From assembly GCF_947179515.1 (NCBI RefSeq), contig NC_067481.1, positions 85,429,845 to 85,493,844 on the forward strand: a stretch of DNA of 64,000 bases, written 5' to 3'. The stretch's first letter is position 1. Each line of letters starts with the position of its first letter. The notes under the pieces were generated by a model. It saw only the letters and a program-made list of their open reading frames with translations. It had not been told where the DNA came from and did not search any database. The stretch comes from Apodemus sylvaticus. Its lineage: Eukaryota > Chordata > Mammalia > Rodentia > Muridae. Positions 1-13,014 of this stretch are shown here, one piece after another. A program made the translations under genes and the position numbers.

Positions 1-525
1 AGGATTCCCCAGCATGTAATAAGGTTATATGCTCCACTATGTTCATAGCAACCCTATTTATAATAGCAAGAAGCTGGAAAGAACCCAGGTATCCCTCAAC
101 AGAAGAATGGATGCAAAAAATGTGGAATATATACACAACGGAGTACTATTCAGCCATTAGAAACAATGAATTCATGAAATTCTTAGGCAAATGGATGGTT
201 ACCTAAGTGAGGTAACCCAGTCTCAAAAGATCAAACATGGTATGCACTCACTAATAAGTGGATATTAGCCTGGAAAACTGGAATACCCAAAACATAATCC
301 ACACATCAAATGAGGTACAAGAAGAATGGAGGAGTGGCCCCTGGTTCTGGAAAGACTCAGTGTAGCAGTATAAGACAAACCCAGAACAGGGAATTGGGAA
401 CGGATGGGTGGGAGAACAGAGGGAGTGAAGGGGGCTTATGTGACTTTTGGGGGGTGGGGGACCAGAAAGGGGGAAATCATTTGAAATGTAAATAAAAAAT
501 ATATCGAATAAAATTAAAAAAAAAA
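1..525 (+). mobile_element. L1 LINE, 3' end (ORF2 tail plus 3'UTR), cut by window edge
   Basis: The sequence matches the C-terminal end of L1 ORF2 read on the + strand, including the stretch encoding the recurrent tail around 'STEEWMQKMWN', followed by a short G-rich 3'UTR and an A-rich tail at about 511-525. The 5' part lies outside the window, so length and TSD cannot be judged. The 3'UTR is nearly the same as those at 38,258 and 58,751, so all three belong to one fairly young subfamily. A 61-codon frame at 310-495 lies in the 3'UTR and is not credited as a gene. Confidence 0.93.
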
Positions 526-3480
526 GAAATAGGTGGATGTTCTTTCTGAGAAGTAGCACCTATGAGAAAAGATAGATGAATCTATAAATATTATCTCAAG
601 ACAAACACTACATCTACACTGCTGGATTTGGAATGCTCACAGAGTCTGGTGGCCGCGTTATGTGGATTCACCCAGAGGTTTTCTTTCAGTTTCAGAGTCT
701 GCTGTTGAAAAGTTAGTAAATGTGTTCACTGACTTTCATATCACAGTAACCCCAGGGAGGTGGACCATGAAACCTTCATTGTCATGAAAATATGTGGTCT
801 TTGGTCCAAATGATATTATAGAAAGTGTTAAAGACAGGGCTGTGAGTTTTGAAACTCATTCCCCATAATTATTCCCTTCCATGTGTATCTTATATAACAT
901 TAAAATACATTTTGGATTCAGTGGTCATTGTCACTGGTTCCTATAAAAACAACAAAGTGATTAAATTTGTAAGTTTTGAATGCCCTGCCCACCCCGCAAT
1001 GACTGAATTCAGTCACAATTGATGAATTATGAAACTCATGTTGACAAGTCAATGAACTCATTGGGTAGCAGGCCCTGAGTTTCTTCTGAACTGAGACAAA
1101 GCAGCATCCCAGGAATGCTACTCATGTCTCTCCCATATCTTGCTTTATGCATTTTGTCTATTTGGTTGCATTTCATGTATATTCACCCAAATAAAACAAG
1201 AAAATATTGTAAACTTTTTGTGCATTTTATGCACTGTTAAGGCAGTTACAGAACCTGAAAGTGTTGAGAGAAGTTTGAATCTATAGCCAATCAGTGAGAT
1301 ACACGCTTGGCTCCTGGAACTTATGAGGTGGAGAACCTCTTGTTGGACCAAATGTTTACTGACTTTAGACATTGAGTGTCAGAAATAACCTAGTTGCCAT
1401 TAGATAATTACATTACCTATTAAGAAAATTTAGTGGCGATCTCCTTATAAAATTCTGATGGGTCTCTGACAAAGAGAGATACTTGAATATCAGTGTTTAT
1501 TGTACCACTATTCACAATATCTTAAATATAAATCAAACTAGCTATGGCAGAAAATGGCAGAAAAATGAAAGGAAAATACAGTGCAGACACATATAAAATG
1601 GGAATTTTTCACTTTTACAGAATAATGAAATTATGTTTTTTTCAGGAAAAAAAGTATGTAACTAGAACATCAGGTGAACTGAGTCAGATTAAGAAATCCA
1701 AATGTTTTGTTCTGTGAAGTTGTCAGAATTTATATATTGCATGAAATTGTGAATGTATATACGACACTAAAGTAGAGGTAACACTATCTAGGAGAGCAAG
1801 AGAGGAGAAGGGGTATGGAAGAACTATATTTAATCACAATATATGGTTCTTTGAAAAGTCCTTTCGTTATCCAATACTATGCATACCCAATGCTTTTTTT
1901 TTCAATGAAGCATTGGTGTTATTCTAAGAGCTGTAACAAATGTATAAACATGATCCTAACTTATTTCTCCATCTTGTTTCATTATTTATAATAATTCCTC
2001 AAATAAAACAGTGCTTTTTAAAGTAGTATTCTAGTGCTACATAAAAAAATGCTTTTTTTCTTACAAATAGCACCTTTATTTAACACATCTGTCTCTCCCT
2101 CTATATATATGTATATGTATCCTAATGCACAGTCAATGCTGAGAACATTGCTCTCAGTTTCATCCAAAGGGAGGTGAGGATATCAGCAAAGAAGACTGCG
2201 TTAAACAGCAGACTGATAAATATCCATTGGTCTATGGCAGAGACATAAGATTTTCAGGGCCGCAGCAAGGTACGTTCCAGAAAACTGGGGTAGTCGGTCA
2301 TCACGGTCAATTGATTTCTTTGCATAAGTGAAAAACTAGAATATATTGCATTTACTTTTGTTTTTACTGAATATCTTCTATTCCTTAAGTGATTTCCCTT
2401 ATGCTCCAGGCATGACCACATATATGGCTATCTTTCGGATCATAAATTTGGCAAATTCAATAAGGCACCCAGTTAGCGTTGACATTTCCTTCTTTCTCAG
2501 ACTGCCGGGTTTGATTACACTGTAGTGTGTGATCCACGACTTGCTTCTCTGTTTAATTCTTTCTCACACAGATGTTAGGTGAGCAATGATACTACAAAAT
2601 GGCAGGATCTGAGACTCATTTTAGAGCCCTTTGAAGTTCTTCGTTTTATGTTTAACTTGGGTATTTCCCTTTACTCTATCCAGCTCACTTACTGTGAATT
2701 CTTGTTTCTTAATGCAGGAGATTTTCTCACACCTTTATACTTATGCCAATAAGTCTCATTTTCAAAAGTGTTTGCTGGGCATTTCAACTCTAAGGTTGAT
2801 GACAACATTGTAGTTGCCACTGACAGTTGATTAAGACAGTTAATAGAAATCACCCAGTCATATGTTAATGTGTGGCTTTGCTTTAATATATGCTTTGAAA
2901 GTTTATTTCTAAGGAGATGAAGTAGGAAGTCCTTCAAAGAAATTGGTTTTATCTTTTGTGAAATACAAATCAGAAACAAAAGAAAACGTTTGGCAATCTG
3001 TCTATCTCAAATGAAATCTAGTGTGTGTTGTTTCTTGAGATGTAATAACTGTACAAATTATTTGTTTTTAATGTCATAAGAGCTCATGCTACGTTGCTTC
3101 TTTTTTTCAAGCTCTTTCAGTGGAGACTCAATTACATCCCCATTCTCAAGCAATTAGGCTGGTTTATTCAGGTACAAACTACTTTTGTCAACATTTTGCA
3201 GTATTTTTAACTAATAAAACATTCTGCTTTGTCTATGAAAGTGTTCATTTTGTAAACTCTTTCTTACGTTATTTAGGCAGTAACAAAACTATTTTTCTAC
3301 CATTTGTCTTTCCTTGTGAGTAATGTTTTCTTTATCGATACAAATTTCTGAGTAAGTTCTAGGAGTCACCTCCAAAACATGAGCTTTCTTTACTGAACCA
3401 ATAATTCACTCTAAAATATCAGAGACGTTTAGAGCCCATTTAAATAGGATAGGTTTCTTTGAAGATTCTACTATGTAAGT
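526..3480. other. Single-copy AT-rich DNA, no gene seen
   Basis: No frame longer than about 100 codons, no recognisable repeat and no splice-bounded exon candidate stands out. A short TA-rich run sits at about 2,100-2,120. About 2,180-2,560 is less AT-rich, repeat-free and has several CpGs, so it is a weak candidate for a conserved non-coding element. Confidence 0.5.
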
Positions 3481-3539
3481 ATGATATAATACGCATAATA
3501 TCCTGTAGGGAGGAGGTACTGATACTAAAGTCTGTTTTC

Positions 3540-4020
3540 CAAATTGGTTCTTGATTTGGTCAATAAAGGAGCCAATCTCTGGGCGGAAAGGACAGGTGGG
3601 ACTTCCGGGTCTCAGGAGCAAAAAGAAACACAGGGAAAGATAAGGGGCCTTTTCAGCCAGACTTTGGAAGGAGAGGCAGGAAACAATTATGTAAGCTCTC
3701 GCAGAAGCTAGAACTAGCGGCCCCTGCACGAGTGGGTAGCCAAGAATGTTGGCAGAGTCTGGCTGATTCAGGCTAGCTGCCAAGTTTAGGGCAGGGGATT
3801 CTGTGCTCAGCAAGTGTTTCTAAAGTAAGAAAGCTGTCTGAGTGGTTTTCATCGGCGGCGGCAAAGGTGGGTAGAGAAAGAAGCTGGGTCCGTGATGGTG
3901 GATTGGCAAAGCCAACAATGAGTCAGTGGAGCACAGCAGCTCCTGGGCAAGGCAGGCCGGTGTCAGCTGATTTCAGAGCTAAGCATGGAGGGGCCAGAGT
4001 GTGAGGCTGTGGTCCCAGGC
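3540..4020. repeat. GC-richer patch, possibly an old rodent ERV/LTR remnant
   Basis: Composition changes from AT-rich to clearly GC-richer, with motifs such as 'ggcggaaaggacaggtggga' and a small 'cggcggcgg' run near 3,853. The phrase around 3,555-3,610 resembles a rodent LTR-like repeat I remember, but I cannot assign a family. It could also be an old promoter-like or enhancer segment. A 135-codon minus frame at 3,406-3,813 has no recognisable domain and is probably chance. Confidence 0.3.
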
Positions 4021-4027
4021 AGAAGCA

Positions 4028-4350
4028 TGGGTTTTTGTTTGTTTGTTTGTTTTTTAATTGCATGCAACAATATCCAACATTTGCTAGATTACACTTTGAC
4101 CCATGGCAATGTATGAGAGGTGCAGCCAGAAGGAAGTATACCAGGTGAGGTTTTAAAGCCGTTGTATATAAAAATTAGATTCCATTTAAAACTCAGCAAT
4201 TAACCTTAACAAATAAAAAAATCTCTTAGGTAGGTGGTGTGTTTGAAACCCACATACTTTTGTTTTAAGAAAATCACAGGGAAATTATCTCTTAAGTATA
4301 GAGAAGACTATTTATTTGTTTGTTTATTTGTTTATTTATATTTATTTTGA
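4028..4350. repeat. Two short T-rich simple repeats (TTTG)n and (TTTA/TTTG)n
   Basis: A (GTTT)n run lies at about 4,030-4,056 and a mixed (TTTA/TTTG)n run at about 4,308-4,348. The bases between look single-copy. Such runs often derive from SINE or LINE A-tails, but no parent element is recognised here. Confidence 0.7.
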
Positions 4351-7299
4351 GCAACAGATGAAATGCTTAGATCATGTGTTCCTTGGTCACAACAAACAAA
4401 ACTAGTATGCCCTCCAATGAGTTTCCATACCCACTTGGAGGTGGAGATGATAGAATATCTGAATGCTTACAGGCCACGCAGCCTGATGAATGTAGTGGTG
4501 AACCTGTCTTTTTCTTCACCAAGCAAGATGGGAGGCAGCCACTGATTAGTATCATGACTTCCGCATGTATGACGTATCATGAGCGCATGCGCTTTTTGTT
4601 TTAGTCCCTACACCTCTAAGCTAAGTTCCCAGTGTTGTGCTTCCCAATTGAGCACTAGAAACTTTGACATTATCATGGCTCTGACAAGGTTGCTTGACAA
4701 CGTTCTCCCAATTCAAACCAATGACTGCGTGAACTCTCTGGCCTTTAACGTTGTCTGCACCATTCCACACACCCTATTGCTAGTTTAATCATTGGAGAGG
4801 ATGATTCAATTTCAGTTTATACAAATCCACAGTGAGCTGGATGATCAAGACTAGCCGCGTTATGTCAAGCACACTCATGCACAGATGTCTGCTTAGTTTT
4901 CCGAGCCAAAAGCCAAAGTTTCACATGTTAGAGTGGGTGCATCTACTCAGGCACACCTTTTATTTTGAGCTGCGATACACTTTACAGGTTAGCTTCCAAA
5001 AGCATATGGGTAGGACTATGTTTTTAGAGGTTCCTAACCCAAGTAGCATGAGCTCAAAGGTGCATATAGTCATGACAACATATTCTCAGTTATCAATGAG
5101 CTATCTGGGAACTGAAATAACTAAGCACAGAACTTAAGCTTTGTGATATCTTAGCTTCTTTCCCTTCAATTTTTTAAAACCATTTTTTATTGAAGAAATG
5201 AAAATTTACCAACCTTTCACTCAATGCAGAATCATGACTGGATTCTAAGCCATTTATATTCAGCCGGGGTAACGTATTTATTCAGGTGCCAAATGTAGAG
5301 TGTTAATGGATTAAAGTGTATGGGTAAAGAGGGCTATTGTACTGTAAATGTTACTTAAGTGAATTTGGCCTGCGAGGGTGTTATTGATTTATTTTATCTA
5401 ATTTGGTTTGTATTGCAATTCAAGCTCAAGACTGAGGTTGAAGTCATCTGTCTTCTATAGGTGAAATGACTTCAGGTCACAGAGGAACTAAGGTAAATGA
5501 GCAAGAAGTCTCTTCCTCCGAGGAAGCTATGAGAATGGAAATGTTTTCCAGACGGGTGGGGTGGGGGTACAGAGAGGGAAGTGTTTTTCTTCTCCCAAGG
5601 ACATTGGGAAATCATATTTTACCAGGAGGGAAAGAGACATGTACCACTCAGTGCAACATTTGGCTTCTCCGTCAATATTAAAACAATATCCCTCTTAATT
5701 GCTGGAGATGGTATTCTGCAAAGGGAAGCGTGCAGCTTAGGGATGCTGCCTGCCATCGATTGCCTGATAAATCAGCACAGCGGAGGAGGAACGGTGCCTC
5801 TTTAACTGATATATCAGGAGCACTGTTGAGGATTTCCGACTCAGACCCCCTGCCCCATTCTTATGCAGAAAGAAAGAATAACCAATAATCACAAGAAAGT
5901 GGGAGCTCTTTCTCAGAATCTCTCCCCCTAAAACATGGTATCAGCTGATGCTAAGTTGCATCTGAGTGACGGCATGTAAATGATAAAACAAAAATGAAAA
6001 CTGCTTCCTATCTTTCAGCCTCCAAGAAAGGATCATTCTAAAGCTCTAATCTAATCATTACTACCAGAATTTCTGTTGACTATAAGGAAAAACAAAAGAA
6101 TAATTATGCTTTTAAAAAAAAATCAAGGTTGTTGGAAAAGCAAAGAACTTTGGTAAAATATCAGAAATTTGGGTCCTAGGACAATTCTGTGGACCAAGGA
6201 CAGATTCTCTTAATTGGATAGGAGAGGGGGGATGTGTGGAAACCTGGTGAAGAGTCTGAGGCTATGCTACGTGGGACCCCAGCAGTTAGTTTTGAGGTAG
6301 GGAAGTGGCTGGCAGTGTGCACTAGCATTCATTTCCTGGTTTTCTGCTCCTAGGGTTGCACAGAGATCCATTAATTAAACAAAACAGTCAGACAGAACCC
6401 CAGGAGTCTTCAGATTTGAAGTCTCTAATGACTCTCTGCAAAATGTCCCAGACCTGGAACATCTGTTCTGGAGAGAGAGTCAAGTTCCACTCCATAATTC
6501 CAAGGTAACAACTTATTTCCTTTATGTTTTATTATTTCTTTAAAATTACATAACAGCTGTCCACCTATTTCAGAGGACAGACCTTGAGTTTAAGCGCCAG
6601 CCAGAGACTGCTATATAGAAGAGTCTCTGCACACCACTCTAAGTGCTAATTAGATGCTTCATACACAAATACATAAATTCACTTACACAGTGACGAATTT
6701 CTGTTATCACACACCTTCAGTATAAAGAACAGCAAAGTAAAAATAGTCCAATGGATTGATCACATATTTTTATGTGAGTCTGGACAATTTCTAGGATTGG
6801 TTTGTTTTTGCAAGACTAATCTGCATGTCCAAGACATTTATGTTGTGAGATTTTCAAAACATTTCTTAGAAAAAGGCCAGTTTTTTTTTAAACCAAAAAG
6901 CATGTAGTCAGACACTCAGAGTTAAACCCAGAAGACCTAGAGCAAAAGGAAGACAGATAATCCCTCAGTGACAAGTTCCTAAGGCCCTAGGGTACTGATG
7001 GGAACTATCTGAAAAGAGATAAAGGTGGCCTAAGGCTTCACTACAGCACGGGGTAAATTTATCTGCAGTGTGAGACCTGAAGCAAGGAGAGAGCACTCCA
7101 CCTGCTCCTTCCTGCAGCCCCCTTCTGATAGGGGATAGCAGGTTAATGTCAGAGCCCTGTTTCCTCACATCCAGAAAACTCCTTCATGTGCTGCTGTTTT
7201 CCAAGATCCCCTCCCCCTCCCACCTTATCCTCATTAGATACACAGGAACACAGGCCGAGGTTTAGACCCTGGAACAAGACAGAGAAGGTCACATCTCTT
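4351..7299. other. Single-copy DNA, no gene seen
   Basis: No clear repeat family, RNA gene or exon is recognised. Several 60-100 codon frames overlap each other in different frames around 4,360-5,140 and none shows protein-like features. The part near 5,700-5,830 is GC-richer and repeat-free. Confidence 0.45.
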
Positions 7300-7500
7300 A
7301 TCTGCTTTTATGCAGCTCACAATCTTGTGGGGAAACTGTATAATTAAAAGGCAAGTAAATCCATAATAAAGATAATTTTGAGCAGCAAGAATTGCTATGA
7401 AGATTATAAATATAATAACACGATAAAGACTTATTGGGAGGAACAGAGATCCTTTGGGCAAGAGGCTGATCCTGAACAGCCCTCCCCAGTGAGGTGAGTT
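7300..7500. repeat. Ancient mammalian L2-class remnant
   Basis: The order of words 'cacaatcttgtggggaaac', 'ttgctatgaag', 'ataataacacgataaag' and 'cagtgaggtgag' follows a widespread old mammalian repeat of L2/MIR type at high divergence. Orientation is uncertain. A chance match is possible because the element is very diverged. Confidence 0.45.
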
Positions 7501-7764
7501 AAATTACCTCAGCGATGGGAAGGAATTAACCGCATAATGCTTGGAAGAAGAGATTTTTTTTTTTCCAGACGAACAGCTAACACAATAGCTTCGAGGCCAG
7601 GATGGATTTGAAGAAACAGGATTTAGGACATAATGATAATAAAGAACTTAGTGATATGTGGTAGAAGATCAAACAAGGAGGTTAATGGATAAATCATAAA
7701 AAAAAATCTTCTAGGTCATAGGATGTACATGGATTTTCTCCTCCAGTTCAATAATGATACAGTT

Positions 7765-7985
7765 TTATGCATAACCTCTATGCTCAGCACATTACACCAA
7801 AGACTGTAGAGATGCTTTTTCATAAACCTTTATGACAATCTCATGAGAAATGCAATAGTATTCCCATTTTGTAGATAAGAAAACTAAGACAAGCACAGGC
7901 TACATACTTCCTACATGGTTGTTTAGATAGTAAAGTGGCACAGTCAGACTTCCAACCACACTTAACACCACAATCTGGGACCTTA
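7765..7985 (-). repeat. MIR SINE (ancient), minus orientation
   Basis: Reads as the reverse complement of MIR. The diagnostic order is present: a 'tcccattttgtagataagaaaac' type block at about 7,861-7,883, a region matching the 'acagctagtaagtggcagag' part at about 7,926-7,950, then 'cagacttccaacc'. The divergence is that expected for an element older than the primate-rodent split. Confidence 0.75.
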
Positions 7986-8551
7986 TCACTTTTCCAGTTT
8001 AAACTTTTATTCTATCTCACGTTCCTGAGCTAGCTGGCTGGTTGTATATGCAATACAAATGAAGCATAGACAAAAGCAAATATATTGTTTAACAGGTGCA
8101 CTGAGAGCCTGTAGGCCAGGAAAGTGTATGAGAAAAATCAACGCTTAAGGGTGGAAGTCAATGATGCGTACAACACTCTGAATACTCTCTGTTGATTGAG
8201 CTACCGCAATAGTGTCTGCATTCTCTATTGTAGCCAGATGGAAGATCTCCATAGTAGCAAGACTTCATTTACACATATGTCTGTACATTCACATATATAT
8301 GTCTATGCACAAGTACATAATCCATATTATATGCATTCCTGTATAATTTTGTATGCATTCTGTATTGAGGAAGATTGCACTTACATATGGCCAGAGACAT
8401 TTCGAGGCCAGTGTGCTTCACCAGAAACTTGAGGTTATCCCATCAATAAATGGACTCTATTTTTTTCTTTTGTACATCTCAAGACTAGTAGTAGTTACTT
8501 GATTAAATAGCATGCAGCAGAATTTTTAATCTGAGCTATAAAATATGATAC

Positions 8552-8640
8552 AGTACCTGGGAGTGTAGTGCTGTGCCAGATTCCCTGCCTAGTATACATG
8601 AGGTTCTGGTTTCAACCCCTATTATCACAAAAGGAAAATG
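8552..8640 (+). repeat. ID/B4-type SINE fragment
   Basis: The sequence follows the tRNA-derived ID core: a degenerate A box near 'gggagtgtagtgctgtgcc', then 'cctgcctagtatacatgaggttctggtttcaacccct', then an A-rich end. It is diverged and lacks a clean tail. It is not a functional tRNA, since no cloverleaf can be drawn. Confidence 0.6.
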
Positions 8641-9845
8641 ATAAAGTATCGCTATTTGCTCTATTCTTCTTTATTAAAGGTCCCACAGTAAATATCATCT
8701 TCTTAAAAACAACTATATTTTATATTATTTTTATGTAGCTTATATATTTTATTTAACTTATATAACAAAAGCGATCGAAACAAACACATTCAATATTTTA
8801 ATATAGTCTCAAAAACTCACATATGCAGTATAGAAATGCTCCCCACATGTAACTGAATGTTAGTTTGTTGTATTTTTTTTGCAATGAGATTGACTTCTAG
8901 TTTAGTTAGCTTAATATTCATTTTGCTCATCTAATAATTATAAATGATAATGTTTCAATTATCTAAGTTCATTGTGTAAAATAAGTTGGATGATGTTTAT
9001 ATATGTATACCATGTTTTAGGGTACAGTGTGTTTGACACCATATCATAAACTTATTGGCTTTATCAACAATATTGTTTGGCATAATATTTAATGAATTTG
9101 CTTGATAATGTTTTTTCTAGCAAAATTATTAATATTATTGTTCCGATAGCCTTGAACATGGCCCCAGTTTTCTGTTTTCATCCACTTCCAGAGGAGTTTA
9201 CATATATAGATTGGAAATGGATGTGTTATCCAAGCAATAGTTACCTAAGTCATATCAGAAACATGAAAGAAAATCAGAGCTGGGCGTAACCCAATGTTAC
9301 CTGACAGGGTCCAACAAAATGTTTAAAATGTTTTAATGTGAAAGAAAGACTCACAAACTAGAAAACACTCCTCAACCCAAGATGAACGTGTATTTTCCCG
9401 TGGGCTTTATCCCACTGTGGACATCAACATAAAACTTTAAAGAACAGAGTTGACAGTATTAAGTTTTATCTCAGCCAAATTGATAAAGCAGATTAAGCAT
9501 TTCAAGGGAAAGGAGGCCATGTTGTCATGGAAATACTTCTGCGTTTATGTTGAGTTAGGTGGAATCCTGCATATACTGCATGTTACAGTGTGGTGTCTCT
9601 CACCATTATCATCTATGAAAACATAGAATGCTAAGCCCAAATGACATTGGTTTTCAAGATGTTCCTATGACTTGACCTTATATATGTTATACTCTTCTCT
9701 GGATATTTAAAACACTTTCCAGTATTTTTCAGCATCATTTACACCATGTGATGTCGGAGTTTGATGTAGACACTCTAACAAGGATTCCTAGCTAACAAGA
9801 AGGGAAGTTCACTGTCTAGAGTGTGTATCCTTGGCATTGTGGATG
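8641..9845. other. Very AT-rich single-copy DNA
   Basis: Long AT-rich stretch with no recognised repeat, RNA gene or convincing frame. Confidence 0.5.
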
Positions 9846-11236
9846 TGAACCTGACATTCTTTTTATTTTTTCCTTGGATATTTTATTTATTTACATTTAC
9901 AATGTTTTCCTCTTTCCCGATTTTCCCCCAGAAATTCCCTATCCCACCCCCTTCACCTGCTTCTATGAAAGTGTGCCCCCATTCACCCACCCACCCACTT
10001 CTGTCTTCCCACCCTCACATTCCTCTATACTAGGTCATTCAGCATTCCCCAGACAATGGTTTTCTTCTCCCACTGATGCTTCATATATGGCTAGAGCCAT
10101 GGGTCCCTCCTTGTGTACTCCTTAGTTGGTGGTTTAGTCCCTGGGAGCTCTGGTTGGTTGATATTATTTTTCTTCCTATGTGTTTGCAAAGCCCTTCAGC
10201 TCCTTAAGTCCTTTCTCTAACTCCTCCATTTGGCACCTTGCACTCAGTCCAATGGTTGGCTGCAAGGATCCACCTCTGTATATATCAGGCTCTGGCAGAG
10301 CCTCTCAGGAGACAGCTATATCAGCCTCCTATCAGCAACACAGTAGTATCTGCTTTTGGTGACTGTATATGGGATGGATCTCAATGTGGGGAAGTCACTG
10401 GATGGCCTTTCTGTCAGTCTCTGCTCCACACTTTGAATCTCCTTTGAGTCTCTGAATCTCCTCCTATGGGTATTTTGTTCCTCCTTCTAACAAGGAAGGA
10501 AGTATCCACACTTTGATCTTCCTTCTTCTTGAGCTTCATGTGGTCTTTGAATTGTATCATGGGTATTCCTAGCTTTTTGGCTAATATCTACTTATCAGTG
10601 AGTGCATACCATGTGTGTTCTTTTGTGATTGGGTTACCTCACTCAGGATGATATTTTCTAGTTTCATCTATCTGCCTAAGAATTTCATGAAGTCATTGTT
10701 TTTAATAGCTGAGTAGTACTCCGTTGTGTACATATACCACATTTTCTGTATCCATTCATCTGTTGAGGGATATCTGGGTTCTTTCCATTTTCTGGCTATT
10801 ATAAATAAGGCTGCTATGAACATAGTGGAACATGTGTCTTTATTACATGTTGGAGCGTCTTCTGGGTATATGCCTAGGAGTCTTATAGCTGGAACCTCAG
10901 GTAATACTATGTTAAATTTTCTGAGGAACTGCCAAAGTGTTTTCCAGAGTGGTTGTTGCAGCTTGCAAACCCACCAACAATGGAGGAGTGTTCTTTCTCC
11001 ACATCCTTGGCAGCATCTGCTGTCACCTGAATTTTTGATCTTAGCTATTGTGACTGGTGTGAGGTGGAATCTCAGGGCTGTTTTGATTTGCATTTCCCTA
11101 ATGACTAAGAGTGAGAGGGCTAATATTCAGTATATACAAAAACTCCAGAAATTAGACTCCAGAAATTAGACTCCAGACAATCAAATAACCAATGTGGTAC
11201 AGAGCTAAACAAAGTATTCTCAACTGAACCTGATAT
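9846..11236 (-). mobile_element. 5'-inverted (twin-primed) L1 with TSD
   Basis: Direct repeats tgaacctgacat (9,846-9,857) and tgaacctgatat (11,225-11,236) flank the element, 11 of 12 matching. From 9,858 to about 11,115 it is L1 on the minus strand: T-rich tail, 3'UTR, then the ORF2 C-terminus. From about 11,115 to 11,228 the L1 sequence continues on the plus strand, and this block is the part that lies just upstream in an intact ORF2. That arrangement is the signature of 5' inversion during target-primed reverse transcription. A 14-nt unit is repeated just inside the inverted part. The element is broken and cannot code for a working protein. Confidence 0.92.
10668..11093 (-). pseudogene. L1 ORF2 C-terminal fragment
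   Basis: The minus strand keeps about 140 codons of the ORF2 C-terminal region. The cysteine-rich and tail segments are recognisable through 'GIYPEDAPTCNKDTCSTMF' and 'STDEWIQKMWYMYTTEYYS'. The endonuclease and reverse transcriptase domains are absent. It lies inside the 5'-inverted L1, ends at the 3'UTR and is not expected to make a functional product. The long plus-strand frame over the same bases is its antisense shadow. Confidence 0.85.
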
Positions 11237-12387
11237 ACCCTGAGATGTTCACTTTCATGGTCCATTGTGGAATTTTGGAAAGTTAGAGGTATTTGTTAGT
11301 CTCTTTAGAAACATCAATGAACAGCATACAGGGAATCATTTAAGCCAGCACTAGAGGATGCAGAACTCTGTAACCAAGTCAGATTTCATGCTCTGGGGAT
11401 ACTTGTTGTCTCTCAAGAGATGCTGTTCAAGATTTCTGGTCTTTCTTATGAGACCATTGTACCATTTTTTTTCTCTCCTTTCCATCTTGTCCTTGTGCAT
11501 TTTTTAGTCTAACTTTTAACCAGGTTAAGATGACTATACTATGAAGTACTGTAGCACCTTCTATTTTCTTCACTATTTACATCTCCCTTTCACATTAGAC
11601 TTTATGCCAAACACAACAGCCCCAGTTTTCCCTAACACACTGTGTGGCCAACAGTAACAATGGAAGTGAAATTATGAGTGCACAAGACAAGGGGACCCAC
11701 AGGACCTTAGGGTACTAGTTCTTAGACTAAACACCATTTCTGTCCATTCAAAATGAACCCATAGTTAAGGAAATAAGTGGCTGAAATGAAAAAGTTGGTT
11801 TATCAAAAGTCTTTTTAAGAATCTATAGGATAATAGGACATAGATCAATATGTACATCACTGCTTTCCTTGCATACATTCTTTCAGCTTCCTTATTAGTC
11901 TTTCATTCACTGCCCCAACACATCATGCAGTAGTCTAAAATGCCTAGGTAAATCCTCACATTTGAGTACACAAGGCTCTATTTTCCTTCTCATCTCCAAA
12001 GACCTCCATTGCATTTTTACTTCATATAGATAAGATTTCATGTATAGCATATCTCACCTAGTACAAGAGTCATGACATAGCTGTATGTACTATAATAAAA
12101 CTCTCAATGACAGTATTGTATTCCTATCTATGAAAACTTCAATGACTACCCGTTGTCAAACTAAAAACCAATAAAAGAAAAGAAAATCCTTAATAGCATG
12201 GTACGAATGATTCCCACACTGTGGGTTTTGCACACTCCATGTCTTACTATTTTTCTTTTATTGCAGACTAATTGTTTTTTTACTCTAGCATACTTGAAGC
12301 TCTCAAGTCTTTGAGCTTTGGATACTGTACCCACGCTGCAGTTATCATGACTTGCTTACATTTATTTTACTAGCAGAAGCTAAACTG
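11237..12387. other. Single-copy DNA, no gene seen
   Basis: No repeat family, RNA gene or plausible exon recognised between the L1 TSD and the MIR that follows. Confidence 0.5.
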
Positions 12388-12560
12388 CATGGTGTGGAAG
12401 AATGTGCATTGTTCTGGGTTCAAATCATGGTTCATTTGTACATTGTACAGATGACGTTGGATGAATTACTTAGCATTTCCACACCTTTATCTTGGTGTAG
12501 GTGAAGTGGAGTTTGGATTATTATCTTCTATGCTACAATAATTAAACAAACTTAATGAAT
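12388..12560 (+). repeat. MIR SINE (ancient), plus orientation
   Basis: Follows the MIR consensus order: 'gcatggtgtggaagaatgtg', then 'ttctgggttcaaatcatgg' (B-box region), then the core corresponding to 'ttgggcaagttacttaacctc' seen here as 'gatgaattacttagcatttc', ending with 'ttggattattatc'. Divergence is high but the order is kept. Confidence 0.75.
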
Positions 12561-12625
12561 AAAGTTTAAGTTATCTATAGCCACACCTTTCAAGAAGTCA
12601 ATCCTTTGTACATAATTAGGGTTGC

Positions 12626-12731
12626 TGTCATCATCATCGTCAACACCACCACCACCATCATCATCATTACCATATCTATCATCACCATCACCATCACAAC
12701 ATCATCATCACTTTGTCATCATCATCTTTTC
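12626..12731. repeat. Imperfect (CAT/CAC)n trinucleotide repeat
   Basis: About 105 bp of interrupted CAT, CAC and CGT triplets. It is a low-complexity microsatellite and not a histidine-coding exon; the frames across it are short. Confidence 0.95.
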
Positions 12732-13014
12732 AGAATGTGTTCATGAATGCTTTTCTTAGTGTTCTGCCACCACTTGTCTTGTGTGTTTATAGTAATTTTA
12801 AACATTTTGCCTCATAGTAGAGTAAATTACTTGAATGCTTGCTACCACATAAAATTCTATATTTGTTCAGGCAAGAGACCATGATGTCCTTTCCCTACTC
12901 TCTTTTATTATTCAAGGATCTAAGAACAATGTTGACTCAAACATTGTATTCAGTCTGAAGGAAAATGAACAAGAATGCATGTGTCCAATTCCTTTATTGT
13001 TTACCAGTTCATTG

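Noticed and set aside
3406..3813. 135-codon minus frame as a gene
   Set aside because: No recognisable domain or start context; it lies partly in a probable repeat remnant and is near chance length for the GC-richer patch.
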